In this document: one piece after another, positions 25,756 through 35,300 of the stretch
Layout: every line of letters starts with the position of its first letter
Position numbering within the stretch: position 1 is the stretch's first letter
DNA from: Paenibacillaceae bacterium
Lineage (GTDB): Bacteria; Bacillota; Clostridia; Lachnospirales; Lachnospiraceae
Length of the DNA stretch: 43,817 nucleotides
Direction: 5' to 3'
Assembly: GCA_015057715.1 (NCBI GenBank)
Contig: SVDS01000016.1
Coordinates: 1-43,817, forward strand
Position numbers and translations under genes: made by a program
The notes under the pieces: model-generated
The model's database searches: none
The model's input: only the letters and a program-made list of their open reading frames with translations
What the model was told of the DNA's origin: nothing

Positions 25756-26608
25756 TATTTTCCCCCCTTAATTCATCTGTTTTTGAGCCTTCAAGAAAAT
25801 ATTGAGGAAGTTTCACCAGCTCCATTTTAATTTTATTCCGGGTAAGTATATGAAATCCTAACGCAGCCAGTGCAAATGCCCCAATCTGAAGAATCTGGGA
25901 CGGAGGTGCAAAGTAGTACAACTGCATGCGGCTGCCTGAGGAATTCACCCATAAGAGAATGACATATAGCATCAGATTGCCATTCGTCAAATTAAAAATA
26001 TAGCTATACAAAACCATGAATGTTACCATTTGCAATACATAAAGGGGATACAATGCAACCAGACCAAACGCTGAAATAGCGTAACCGGGAATTACAAACA
26101 GACCAATCCCCAATCCTGCCATAATACCTGCTTTAATATTATTGTTGAATTTGGTTTGAAAGTAAGGAATTAAAAATCCAACCCATCCCATAGCTCCACC
26201 GATAACCCCAATCTCTTCAAAAAAATTAATTATCATTTCTTTTAACTGCTGATTTAATGTCAATGTAATCTCAGGAACTTCAATTCCCAATAATATCAAA
26301 CCGAATCGAACTATTAAAAAAAAGAGCAGGTTAAGACTAATAATAACTGGAATCCAAAATAACTGTTCCCGTTTAATTAAAAATTTTTTCAAAATGCTTT
26401 TGATGGCAGGCTTCCCACCAGTTATGCCATAAATAATCAAAGCTGCCAGCGTTGGAGCACACATAGCAACCAATACGGCGGGATCACTGAATGAAGCACT
26501 AAAACCATTGCTGAATATTGTATATAATATTCCAAGTCCCCAACAAATTACCAACGTTATAACCATGTACATGACAGGGTATTTCTTTTGATTAATATCA
26601 TTTTTCAT
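25724..26608 (-). CDS. CPBP-like membrane protein lacking the protease residues
   Basis: A 294-aa protein with about eight hydrophobic segments. Residues GGAMGWVGFLIPYFQTK and GIMAGLGIGLFVIP correspond to the CPBP (Abi/Rce1-type) motifs GEExGWRGFLxP and GLIWGLWHLP, but the paired Glu, the Arg and the His are replaced (GGAMGWV, LFVIP). It should therefore not be an active glutamic intramembrane protease. It overlaps the second megasynthase gene by 11 bases and the thioesterase by 32, so it is co-translated with them. A membrane-anchored immunity or transport-accessory role is possible, but this is only inferred from its position. Confidence 0.65.
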   Translation of the reverse strand: MKNDINQKKYPVMYMVITLVICWGLGILYTIFSNGFSASFSDPAVLVAMCAPTLAALIIYGITGGKPAIKSILKKFLIKREQLFWIPVIISLNLLFFLIVRFGLILLGIEVPEITLTLNQQLKEMIINFFEEIGVIGGAMGWVGFLIPYFQTKFNNNIKAGIMAGLGIGLFVIPGYAISAFGLVALYPLYVLQMVTFMVLYSYIFNLTNGNLMLYVILLWVNSSGSRMQLYYFAPPSQILQIGAFALAALGFHILTRNKIKMELVKLPQYFLEGSKTDELRGENIGTIYENEGR

Positions 26609-29600
26609 TTAAGTTCCCCCAGTTATCTGTCTGCGATTTTATAATATTCATTATTTTATCCCCATCCAGTCCGAATACATCCGTTATTTCCAAATGCAGT
26701 TTCTCTTCATCATAATGTGCTGTCACCACGGTTCTGCCCAGTTTTGTATCATCTGTTATCTGAGACAGGGTAGATTCATCCGTTTTGGAAACAAATCCCT
26801 GAAAATTGAATAAAATAAAATTAAAAAAAGATTGATCAGGATAAAAATCTTTTTTAATTATATTTCTTACTTCCTCATAACAATCTGTAGTTTTTCCAGG
26901 TTCCAATAAGGACAGGAAATTAAGCGAGCAATCCTTACAATATTGGAACAACCGCCCAACTGACCCGTCCTCTACCATATCACTCATTACGGGTATTAAA
27001 TCCAGGAACTCGCCAATGGTATTATAATATGACTCACCTCCATAAGATCTGCCGGAGTCTACCAGTACCAGCGGTATGACCGGCATACCAAAGTATTCTA
27101 TTAATATTTCAATTGTCAAGTGAATTGCCTGCTGCCAGATATCTGAATCGCCCATCTGCTTTACCGAAACATCAAAAGCAAATTCGTTCATCAATTTATC
27201 AGCTGATAAAAGTGGCTGCTTTAAGGCAATTTCTATATTTAATTTACTCCAGCTTAATAAATCAAAGCAATTAATAATACTTTGTGAGGTTATTTCCTTC
27301 GGACCTCTTTCCAATAGCTTTACATAATCACTATACGGACGGATTGGCTGAAGCAGGGCTCCAGCTGAAGGATTTAAATTGGCTTCTACCTGAGTCTTTA
27401 AAATTTCAGCGCTCATGCCATCAAAAATAACATGATCTATCCCCCATACAATGACATGATTACCGGCCTGTTTTCTGACAATACAAAGATTCCAGCGCAG
27501 TGTTCCAGGCTCATATTTTACCGCAAATATATCATGTGACAATTGCTTTAAAAGCTGTGTTTTTATCTCATCAGAATATGCGGATACATCAAGATATCCA
27601 TAACTGTCCCGGCTGATTTCTTCAAATCCGGCACCAGAATGTTCAGACCATTCCAGCCGGTCGTCCGCTGACACTAGTACCGAACGCAGCAATTGGTTAT
27701 CCATGATCACTTTAGTAACCGCATCTTTAATCTCATGTTTTGAATACTCCCCAATTAATTCGATTATCGCCCCGCTATAAGCCGAACCGCTTTGATAATG
27801 CCCCCACTGAATTGGAGTTAATGAAAAATTTTCAATGACGTCTGTGCCGGATATAAAATCAGACGCACTGTTTCGCCTTGCAAGAGCCATTGATACCAGG
27901 CCTTTCATCTGGGCCTCATCTAAGGAGCAGACACTGCTTGTCTGAATGCTTTCTTTCGTTGTTTCTTCTGCTTGTTTAAAATGGGATTTTTTAAGGAAGG
28001 AAGCAATCTGTTGTGCAGTTTGATACTGAAATATATCATTCACTTTGATTTTAACTCCCTGCTCTAACAAATTTTTTGCCAATGCGATTGCTTTAATCGA
28101 TTGTCCCCCATTTCTGAAAAAGTTATCTTCAGAACCAAGCACCTGATTGTTAAGCACCTGCTTCATCGATTTTAAAATTACCGCCTCCAGATCATTTCCA
28201 TAATGATTTACATCGGTAAAAACAGCCGATTCACTCTCCATATCGTTCAATGCCGTTTTATCGATTTTGCCGCTGTGATTAAGAGGGAACTCCGGTAAAA
28301 TAACATATTTTTCCGGAACCATATATTCCGGCACTTTTTTTCTTAACGAGGTTCTGATATAGTTCTCATCAAAGAAATCACGCTTATTGTAGTCCCTGAG
28401 AGTGCAGTAAGCTTTTAAGTAAACGACTCCAGTATCATCGGTCGGTGCAGTAACAACGGCTTTCTTTACACCGTCTACTGTTTCCAGATAGCGCTCAACT
28501 TCTTCTAATTCAATTCGATAGCCGTTAATCTTATGCTGAAAATCTTTTCTTCCCAGATATATCAGTTCTCCTTTGCTGTTCCACATTACAATATCACCTG
28601 TAGCATAAGCTATCTGCCCATTTACAGCTGACAGCGGGGCAAATTTTTCCCGGGTTAGTTCTGGTCTGTTCAGATAATCGGCAGCCAGACCTTCTCCACC
28701 AATATACAACTCACCCGGTACACCAATGGGAGCCAGCTGCTTTTGGTCATCCATTACATATATGGTCGTATTGGATACGGGACGACCAATTGGTATCACG
28801 TTGGTTCTGTTTAATTCATTGATCAGATAGTAGGTTGCAATTACTGTGGATTCCGTAGGTCCATACCCGTCAACAAGTTTTCCAGGGCCCATTATTTCCA
28901 GGGCTTTTTTCGTGTGCTCCAGTGACATCTTTTCTCCTCCGACAATAATCCGCCGGACATGTCTCAGGGCTTTTGCATCCCAGTCTGCTATCAGATGGAA
29001 CAACGCCGTAGGAATTGCAAACACAGTGATATCATGTTCCCTGATAAATTGTGCCAGACTGGCAATCTCAATAGATAAAGACCTGGGAATCACCACCAGA
29101 CATGCCTGATTCAACAAAGCCAGAAAGATATTCATAACCGATGCGTCAAACACATAATTACTAATCTGTATGATCCGGTCACCAGCCTCCATCTGGACAT
29201 AGTTTGTATCTCTTACCGTTCGTATGACATTCCTGTGCCTGATTCTGGTTCCCTTTGGCTGACCAGTTGAACCTGATGTATAAATTACATAGCAGATATC
29301 TTCAGAATTTAATTCTGTGGGAGTGTAAGCTGAATGAAGTCCAAAATCCAGTGAAGGATCCAGTATATTTTCATCTGCATCAACAACAAACTTCTGAATT
29401 GGACAGCCAATTTTATCCTGAGCTGATTGCTCAGTAATGATAATTTTACTGGCTGAATCCTGAAGAATAAAATCAATTCGTTCTTGAGGGTAAGTCGGAT
29501 CAATGGGCAGATAAGCGGCACCTAACTTCATAATACTAAAGATGCTTACAATCTGCATTGGTCCCCAATCCAGCAGTATGGGAACGATGTCCTTGTATGT

Positions 29601-32354
29601 AACCTGCTGTTTTGCCAATTTCCCGGACATCTGATTGACCATATTGTTAAATTGCCGATAGGTTATCTTCTGATCCTGCCATTCAATGGCGGGCGCCTCA
29701 GGATGTTCCCTAACCCCCTCTTCAAACAGGCTGATAATTGTTTTATCAAGCGGCGCATCTGTCAGAGTCTGATTGACTACATTCATAAGCCAGTGGCGTT
29801 CTTCCTGGGAAATAATGCTGATCTCGTTTAAAGTGCAGCAGCCGCCTTTAGAAAGCCTGGATAAAATCAGCAAAAAACGCTTACCCATAAGTTCTATTGT
29901 TTCCCTGCAATAAAGTGACTTGGCATATTCAACATCCAGAGAAAAACCAACGGAATTCTCCTCAATAATAAAACCAAGATCCTGTTTTATCCCGATTTCA
30001 TCTTTTTCATAAGCTGACCAGACATTCCCATCGATTTCCAGCTGACTTAAACTTACATTCACATAGTTTAAAAATACATCAAATAACGGATTCCGGGAGA
30101 GATCTTTCGGGGGATCTAAGGCTTCAACCAGCATTTCAAATTGGAAATCCTGATTATCAAAAGCGCTTAACATTTTACGCCTGACTAATTGGATATATTC
30201 CTCAATGGTGGACTGTCCATCTATTTTTGTATTGATTACCAGTGTATTGACAAACATTCCCACTACGGCGTCCAGCTTTGAGTGTCTCCTGCCTGAAATA
30301 GCAGTCCCCACCGGAATATCTGTCTGCCCGGTATATTTCCACAGCAGAATATTCAGTGCTGCCAGCATCATCATATATGGCGTAATTCCCATTGCTTTTG
30401 ATGCTGTCCTGATTGCTTCACTTAATTGGGGATCAAATTGATATGTTACCTTATCCCCCTGATATTCCATTACCTCAGGACGATTAAAATCAGTCTGCAG
30501 ATTCAGACATGGAATACCGTCTGTAAACTCATTTTTCCAATAGTTTAACTGAGAATCCAGTTTTCCACTTTTAAAGTAATTATTCTGCCAGTGGGCGAAG
30601 TCCTTATATTGGATTTCCAGCGGCGGGAGTGGACGATTCTCATAAATATCCGATAACTCTTCTCTCAATATGCCAAGTGAAGTCTGATCGGATATAATAT
30701 GATGCATATCAATTACTACCACATGATCCTGTTCCCCAAGACTAATTACGGTTACTCTTAATAAAGGTGCCTGGGACAAATCAAACGGCCTTATGTTTCG
30801 TTCAATTTCAGTTTTCAGATCAGTGGGATTTGAGGTAATATAGGTGACCTGAAAATCGACTCTGTCTTCTATTCTTTGCACTACCTCACCGTTAATCAGG
30901 TCAAACCGGGTTCGAAAAGCATCATGACGGTCGATCAGCTGCAAAAAGGCATCATTGAGTGCGTTTTTATTTATGATGCCGCTGACCCGGTAAACGTCAG
31001 CAAAGTTATAAGGCACGCCTGTTTCAATAAGTTCATTCATAACAAACATTCGTTTTTGTGCTGAAGAGGCCTCATAATACTCACTCTTTGGAAGAACAGG
31101 AATCTCATTATTATCAGTTTCCTGAAATGATTTGCTTACAAGGACTGACATTTTTTTTAAGGTCGAATGGGCAAAAATATCCGACAATGTCAGATCAATT
31201 TTTAATTGTTCTCTGATTCTGGAGGTCAGCATGATTCCATTAAGAGAATCTCCGCCCAGCTGAAAAAAATCATCATTGTCATGAAACTCCCGGCAGCCAA
31301 TGATTTCACTCCAGAACTCCTTTAAAGCTTCAACTGGATCAATCCTTAGATTACCACTGCATGCTGCCTTGTTCACAGAAGAATTACTAATCCCTTCAGC
31401 CTCAGTTTTAATGTCACTGACAAAAGCAATTTTATCAAATGAATAGGTTGGCAGGATTATTCTTTTGTGAGTCTGGCGACCAGCGAGTTTTTTCCAGTTA
31501 ATATCAAATCCCTGACACCATAGCCGAGCAATCAAATGACAGAACGAATCCTCTATATTGGGAGGATCTTCTGTAAATAAATGTAAACTTTTACACGGTT
31601 GTACCTTGCAGCCATCAAGAACCGGATTCGTCAGCCTGGAAGTGCCTAGTTTAACCAGTACTCCCTCTTGAAGGTGCTGACTGGCTTTCTGGGATGGGGT
31701 CCGCATAATTGGTATAATCCGTGGTTTCAACTGGTCCTTTTGATATACGGATTGATATGTGCTTAGCTCCCCATACCGCTTAATGATCTCAAGCGCATGG
31801 TCTACAGGCAGTGCTCCGGAACAGGACATGGCTGTTAATTCTGTGATCCCAGTACCAATATAAGCAGTTGGAGTAATTCCTGATTCAGTCAGGACATGAT
31901 TACTTGCATATCCATTTGCAAAAGCCTGATAACAGGAAATAATCGGGTCAGACACTTTTCCCGTCTTTATTTTATCTGCAATAGCTATCGGCAGGCGGTC
32001 TAAAACAACCGCTCTGCCAGCCTGAAACAACTGATGTATTCCATCATTATGTATTTTTTCTGAAAATGTCTCCCATCTCCATAAATCGCTTGTATCTGGA
32101 AAAGCAAAGATTATATTATTTGCTGCTCCTGTTTCTGTAATTTCCAGCGGCCGCAGATTGTCAAGCTCAGCTTCGCTGGTTACAGCGGTGCTCCTGTAAT
32201 GATAAGCCCTTCTTCCAGATTGAAGCAGAAATGAAGCATCCGAAAGGCTGATCTGCGGATTACCAATCAGATGGTCGATTATCTGATTGGCTGTATTAAC
32301 TAAGGCTTCCTTGCTTTTAGCTGAGAAAGTCAAAATATATTTATTGTTGTTCAT
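26598..32354 (-). CDS. NRPS-PKS megasynthase: AT remnant-ACP-C-A-PCP-C
   Basis: A 1918-aa protein. Residues 1-45 (ILTFSAKSKEALVNTANQI) are the linker that normally joins a KS to its AT. Residues about 80-310 are a shortened AT: GQGS is FPDTSD, GHSxGE is GTGITEL at 167-173, and the substrate-binding half is reduced; the post-AT linker ILPTYSFDK remains. Then come a carrier (Ser370 in LGGDSLNG), a C domain (HHIISDQ at 551-557; the Gly is Gln), an A domain (YTSGSTGQPKG, FDASVMNIF, DGYGPTESTV, tentative code DAMAIGGVIK), a PCP (Ser1419 in NGGQS) and a C-terminal condensation-like domain with DHVIFDG at 1640-1646, which keeps the second His. No thioesterase follows. The ATG at 32354 lies ten bases after AAGGAG, within the end of the previous gene. 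Confidence 0.93.
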   Translation of the reverse strand: MNNNKYILTFSAKSKEALVNTANQIIDHLIGNPQISLSDASFLLQSGRRAYHYRSTAVTSEAELDNLRPLEITETGAANNIIFAFPDTSDLWRWETFSEKIHNDGIHQLFQAGRAVVLDRLPIAIADKIKTGKVSDPIISCYQAFANGYASNHVLTESGITPTAYIGTGITELTAMSCSGALPVDHALEIIKRYGELSTYQSVYQKDQLKPRIIPIMRTPSQKASQHLQEGVLVKLGTSRLTNPVLDGCKVQPCKSLHLFTEDPPNIEDSFCHLIARLWCQGFDINWKKLAGRQTHKRIILPTYSFDKIAFVSDIKTEAEGISNSSVNKAACSGNLRIDPVEALKEFWSEIIGCREFHDNDDFFQLGGDSLNGIMLTSRIREQLKIDLTLSDIFAHSTLKKMSVLVSKSFQETDNNEIPVLPKSEYYEASSAQKRMFVMNELIETGVPYNFADVYRVSGIINKNALNDAFLQLIDRHDAFRTRFDLINGEVVQRIEDRVDFQVTYITSNPTDLKTEIERNIRPFDLSQAPLLRVTVISLGEQDHVVVIDMHHIISDQTSLGILREELSDIYENRPLPPLEIQYKDFAHWQNNYFKSGKLDSQLNYWKNEFTDGIPCLNLQTDFNRPEVMEYQGDKVTYQFDPQLSEAIRTASKAMGITPYMMMLAALNILLWKYTGQTDIPVGTAISGRRHSKLDAVVGMFVNTLVINTKIDGQSTIEEYIQLVRRKMLSAFDNQDFQFEMLVEALDPPKDLSRNPLFDVFLNYVNVSLSQLEIDGNVWSAYEKDEIGIKQDLGFIIEENSVGFSLDVEYAKSLYCRETIELMGKRFLLILSRLSKGGCCTLNEISIISQEERHWLMNVVNQTLTDAPLDKTIISLFEEGVREHPEAPAIEWQDQKITYRQFNNMVNQMSGKLAKQQVTYKDIVPILLDWGPMQIVSIFSIMKLGAAYLPIDPTYPQERIDFILQDSASKIIITEQSAQDKIGCPIQKFVVDADENILDPSLDFGLHSAYTPTELNSEDICYVIYTSGSTGQPKGTRIRHRNVIRTVRDTNYVQMEAGDRIIQISNYVFDASVMNIFLALLNQACLVVIPRSLSIEIASLAQFIREHDITVFAIPTALFHLIADWDAKALRHVRRIIVGGEKMSLEHTKKALEIMGPGKLVDGYGPTESTVIATYYLINELNRTNVIPIGRPVSNTTIYVMDDQKQLAPIGVPGELYIGGEGLAADYLNRPELTREKFAPLSAVNGQIAYATGDIVMWNSKGELIYLGRKDFQHKINGYRIELEEVERYLETVDGVKKAVVTAPTDDTGVVYLKAYCTLRDYNKRDFFDENYIRTSLRKKVPEYMVPEKYVILPEFPLNHSGKIDKTALNDMESESAVFTDVNHYGNDLEAVILKSMKQVLNNQVLGSEDNFFRNGGQSIKAIALAKNLLEQGVKIKVNDIFQYQTAQQIASFLKKSHFKQAEETTKESIQTSSVCSLDEAQMKGLVSMALARRNSASDFISGTDVIENFSLTPIQWGHYQSGSAYSGAIIELIGEYSKHEIKDAVTKVIMDNQLLRSVLVSADDRLEWSEHSGAGFEEISRDSYGYLDVSAYSDEIKTQLLKQLSHDIFAVKYEPGTLRWNLCIVRKQAGNHVIVWGIDHVIFDGMSAEILKTQVEANLNPSAGALLQPIRPYSDYVKLLERGPKEITSQSIINCFDLLSWSKLNIEIALKQPLLSADKLMNEFAFDVSVKQMGDSDIWQQAIHLTIEILIEYFGMPVIPLVLVDSGRSYGGESYYNTIGEFLDLIPVMSDMVEDGSVGRLFQYCKDCSLNFLSLLEPGKTTDCYEEVRNIIKKDFYPDQSFFNFILFNFQGFVSKTDESTLSQITDDTKLGRTVVTAHYDEEKLHLEITDVFGLDGDKIMNIIKSQTDNWGNLNEK

Positions 32355-32370
32355 ATACTTAAAACTCCTT
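32352..32370 (-). promoter_or_regulatory. Stop-start junction with possible +1 frameshift site
   Basis: On the minus strand the sequence reads AAGGAG UUU UAA G UAU AUG. AAGGAG (32365-32370) can serve as the ribosome binding site for the AUG of the second megasynthase. UUU (32362-32364) can slip one base forward onto UUU (32361-32363) at the UAA stop, after which AAG UAU AUG continues in the downstream frame. The arrangement recalls the prfB +1 site, an SD-like sequence just before a slippery codon and a stop, although the spacing here is zero rather than three bases. Ordinary coupled initiation or a one-base sequence error in the T run are the alternatives. Confidence 0.4.
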
Positions 32371-35300
32371 ATTTACTTCCTCCAGGATTATGTGGGCATT
32401 GGTTCCGCCAATACCAAATGAACTAACTCCAGCTATTCGCTTCTTTTTATTTGGTACCAGTTCTTGAGCATCTGTGTTAATGTAAAACGGGCTATTGTCT
32501 AAATCTAATTTATCATTTGGCACAGTGAAATTTATCTGTGGCGGTACTACTTTATGATGTAAGACCATTACCGCCTTAATGAAACCGGCAATTCCTGCGG
32601 CGGCATCCAAATGTCCGATATTGGCTTTGACACTACCCAGGGCACAATAGCCTTTTTGAGGAGTATCATAAGCCTGCCGCAAAGCCTCCACTTCGATAGG
32701 GTCTCCCAGGAGTGTGCCTGTCCCGTGTGCTTCCACATAACAGATGTCTTCAGCACTTACGTTAGCATTGGCCAAAGCTTTATGTATAACATCACGTTGT
32801 CCTTTGATGCCAGGTGCAGTATAGCCTACCTTATCCATACCGTCATTATTTACAGCTGATCCTTTTATCACAGCATAGATATGATCACGGTCTTTTAATG
32901 CCTGTTCCAACGGTTTTAATAATACTGCACCGCAGCCGTTCCCGGTTACAGTACCAGTTGTATCGTTTGAAAACGGGCGGCAATGCCCATCCTTTGATAA
33001 AATCATATCCTGGTGCCACAGATAACCCTCTTTTCTTGGGTGCGTAATTGAGACTCCTGCAGCAATTGCCATTTCGGCATCCCCGTCAATGATTGATTTC
33101 GCCGCCTGATGAATTGCCACTAAGGAGGTAGAACAAGCGGTCTGAACCGTCATACTGGGACCCTTTAAATTCAGCTTGTAAGCAATTCTGGTAGCAAGAA
33201 AATCTTTTTCATTAAATGTAATTGCTTCAAGTGCCTCCATAAAATTATTCTGATTCTTTAAAAACTGAGACATCCACAACAGGTTCGGGCTACTTCCTGC
33301 AAACAATGAAATTCGTTCTTTAAAATCAAACGAGTTATATCCTGATTTTTCCAACAGCTCATAAATACAAAGATGAAGCAGACGAATCTGGGGATCCATC
33401 AGAGAAGCTTCTTTGTCAGAATAATCAAACAGTTTAGGATCAAAATATTCTGCATCTTCCAGATATCCTTTTGCCCTGACATAATTCTCCCGATTAAATA
33501 TCTCCTCGGAAATACCGCTTTTTCGTAGTTCGTCATCTGTAAAAACACGAATACTCTCTTTACCGGCAATTAAATTATCCCAGTACTGCTCTACTGATTT
33601 CGCACCTGGAAACCGGCAAGTCATACCAATAACTGCAATATCATTTACATCCACTTCACCATAGTCAGTTTCCGTTAATGCTTTATACAGTGTCCTGTCT
33701 GGTTCTAAGTCCCCATTCTCATCGGCAAAATCATCTAATAAATCATCAGCCTGATTGCTTGCAACGGTAAGCTGCTGTTCCTTAAACATCTGATCTGCAA
33801 AGCTTTCAATTGTCGGACATTCAAACAGTCTCATAACCGGTATGGTTATGTTTAACTCCTCAATGATTCTGTTATTTACCAGCATGATTCCAAGGGAAGT
33901 ACCACCAATATCAAAGAAATTATCGGTAATATTAATCTGTTCCTTCCCAAGAACTTCCTTCCAGATATTTACCAATGTGCTTACAATCTGAGTCTTAGAC
34001 TGGCTTGCGGGAAGGGGAACTTCCTCTTGATCACTGGTACTTAAAGTGTCATTTGATTCAGGAATGCTCAAAGCCTTTTTATCAATTTTTCCATTGGGTG
34101 TGTGAGGCATCTTCTCTAACCGGATATACTTTGCAGGTATCATATATGCAGGAAGCTGTGACTCCAGCCATTTCTTTAAGTTATTTTCATAGCCGTAATC
34201 AGTATTTTTAGCATTTGTACAGTAATATAACTGGATTCCATTGCTGCCGGCCTGGTCAACAAAAACTTTTGCCACGGCTTCAGAGATATCCTGGTATTTT
34301 GCTGCAGTTTTATCAATCTCGCCCAATTCCACACGATATCCTCTGATTTTGACCTGGTTGTCAAACCGCCCCAGAATATCAAACTCTCCATTTGGAAGCA
34401 TTCTGCCTCTGTCTCCGGTTTTATAAATTTTAGTATTCAGAGGGCTTTCAAGTGTAATAAACCGTTTATTTGTTTCTTTGGGGTTCTCATAATATCCCCG
34501 GCTCAGTCCTTTTCCAGCTATACAGATCTCTCCATATACACCATATGGCTGCAGCTTGTTAAAACTATTTAAGATAAATACCTGTACATTGGATATGGGC
34601 TTGCCAATTGTTATAACAGTTTCATGAGTCAGATCCTTTATTGTCATCCAGATTGTAGTTTCTGTCGGACCATACACGGTCAGAATGGAAGTGTCAGATC
34701 CAACTTTTTTCTGCAGCTGCTGCATCAGCTGTTCCGGATATACCTCTCCTCCGCAAATTATGTATTTAAGTTGTTTTAATGCTGGAGCAAAAGCAGGATT
34801 CTCCGCAAAGGCTTTTACTCGCGACGGTGTACTGGCAAGATGTGAAACATTATATTTAAGTATTTTTGCGGTCACTGCTGCTGCATCAATCTGTTCAATT
34901 TCATCGGCAAGATACACTGAATAGCCTGCGCATAAGGGAAAAATTGATTCAAATAAAAAAATATCAAATGAAAATGTTGTTACAGACAGAATCCGATCCC
35001 GCCCAGGTGTGCACATCTGTCTTGCAATATGATCATCAACAAAATTGATCAGCGAATGGTGGGTCAGCATAACCCCTTTTGGATTTCCGGTGGAACCGGA
35101 AGTAAAAATCACCATTGCCAACGCACTGCTCTCAATTATAACCAACGGATTAAATGTATTAGCTGCAGTCTCAGCCAGTTCAGAGCAAACGATAAACTGA
35201 CCGTTATAATCATATTCAGCCGGAATATGGTCATCAACGAGAATAACTTTCGGTTTACTTTGTTCTATCATGTAATTAATCCGCTGTTTCGGATAGCTGG

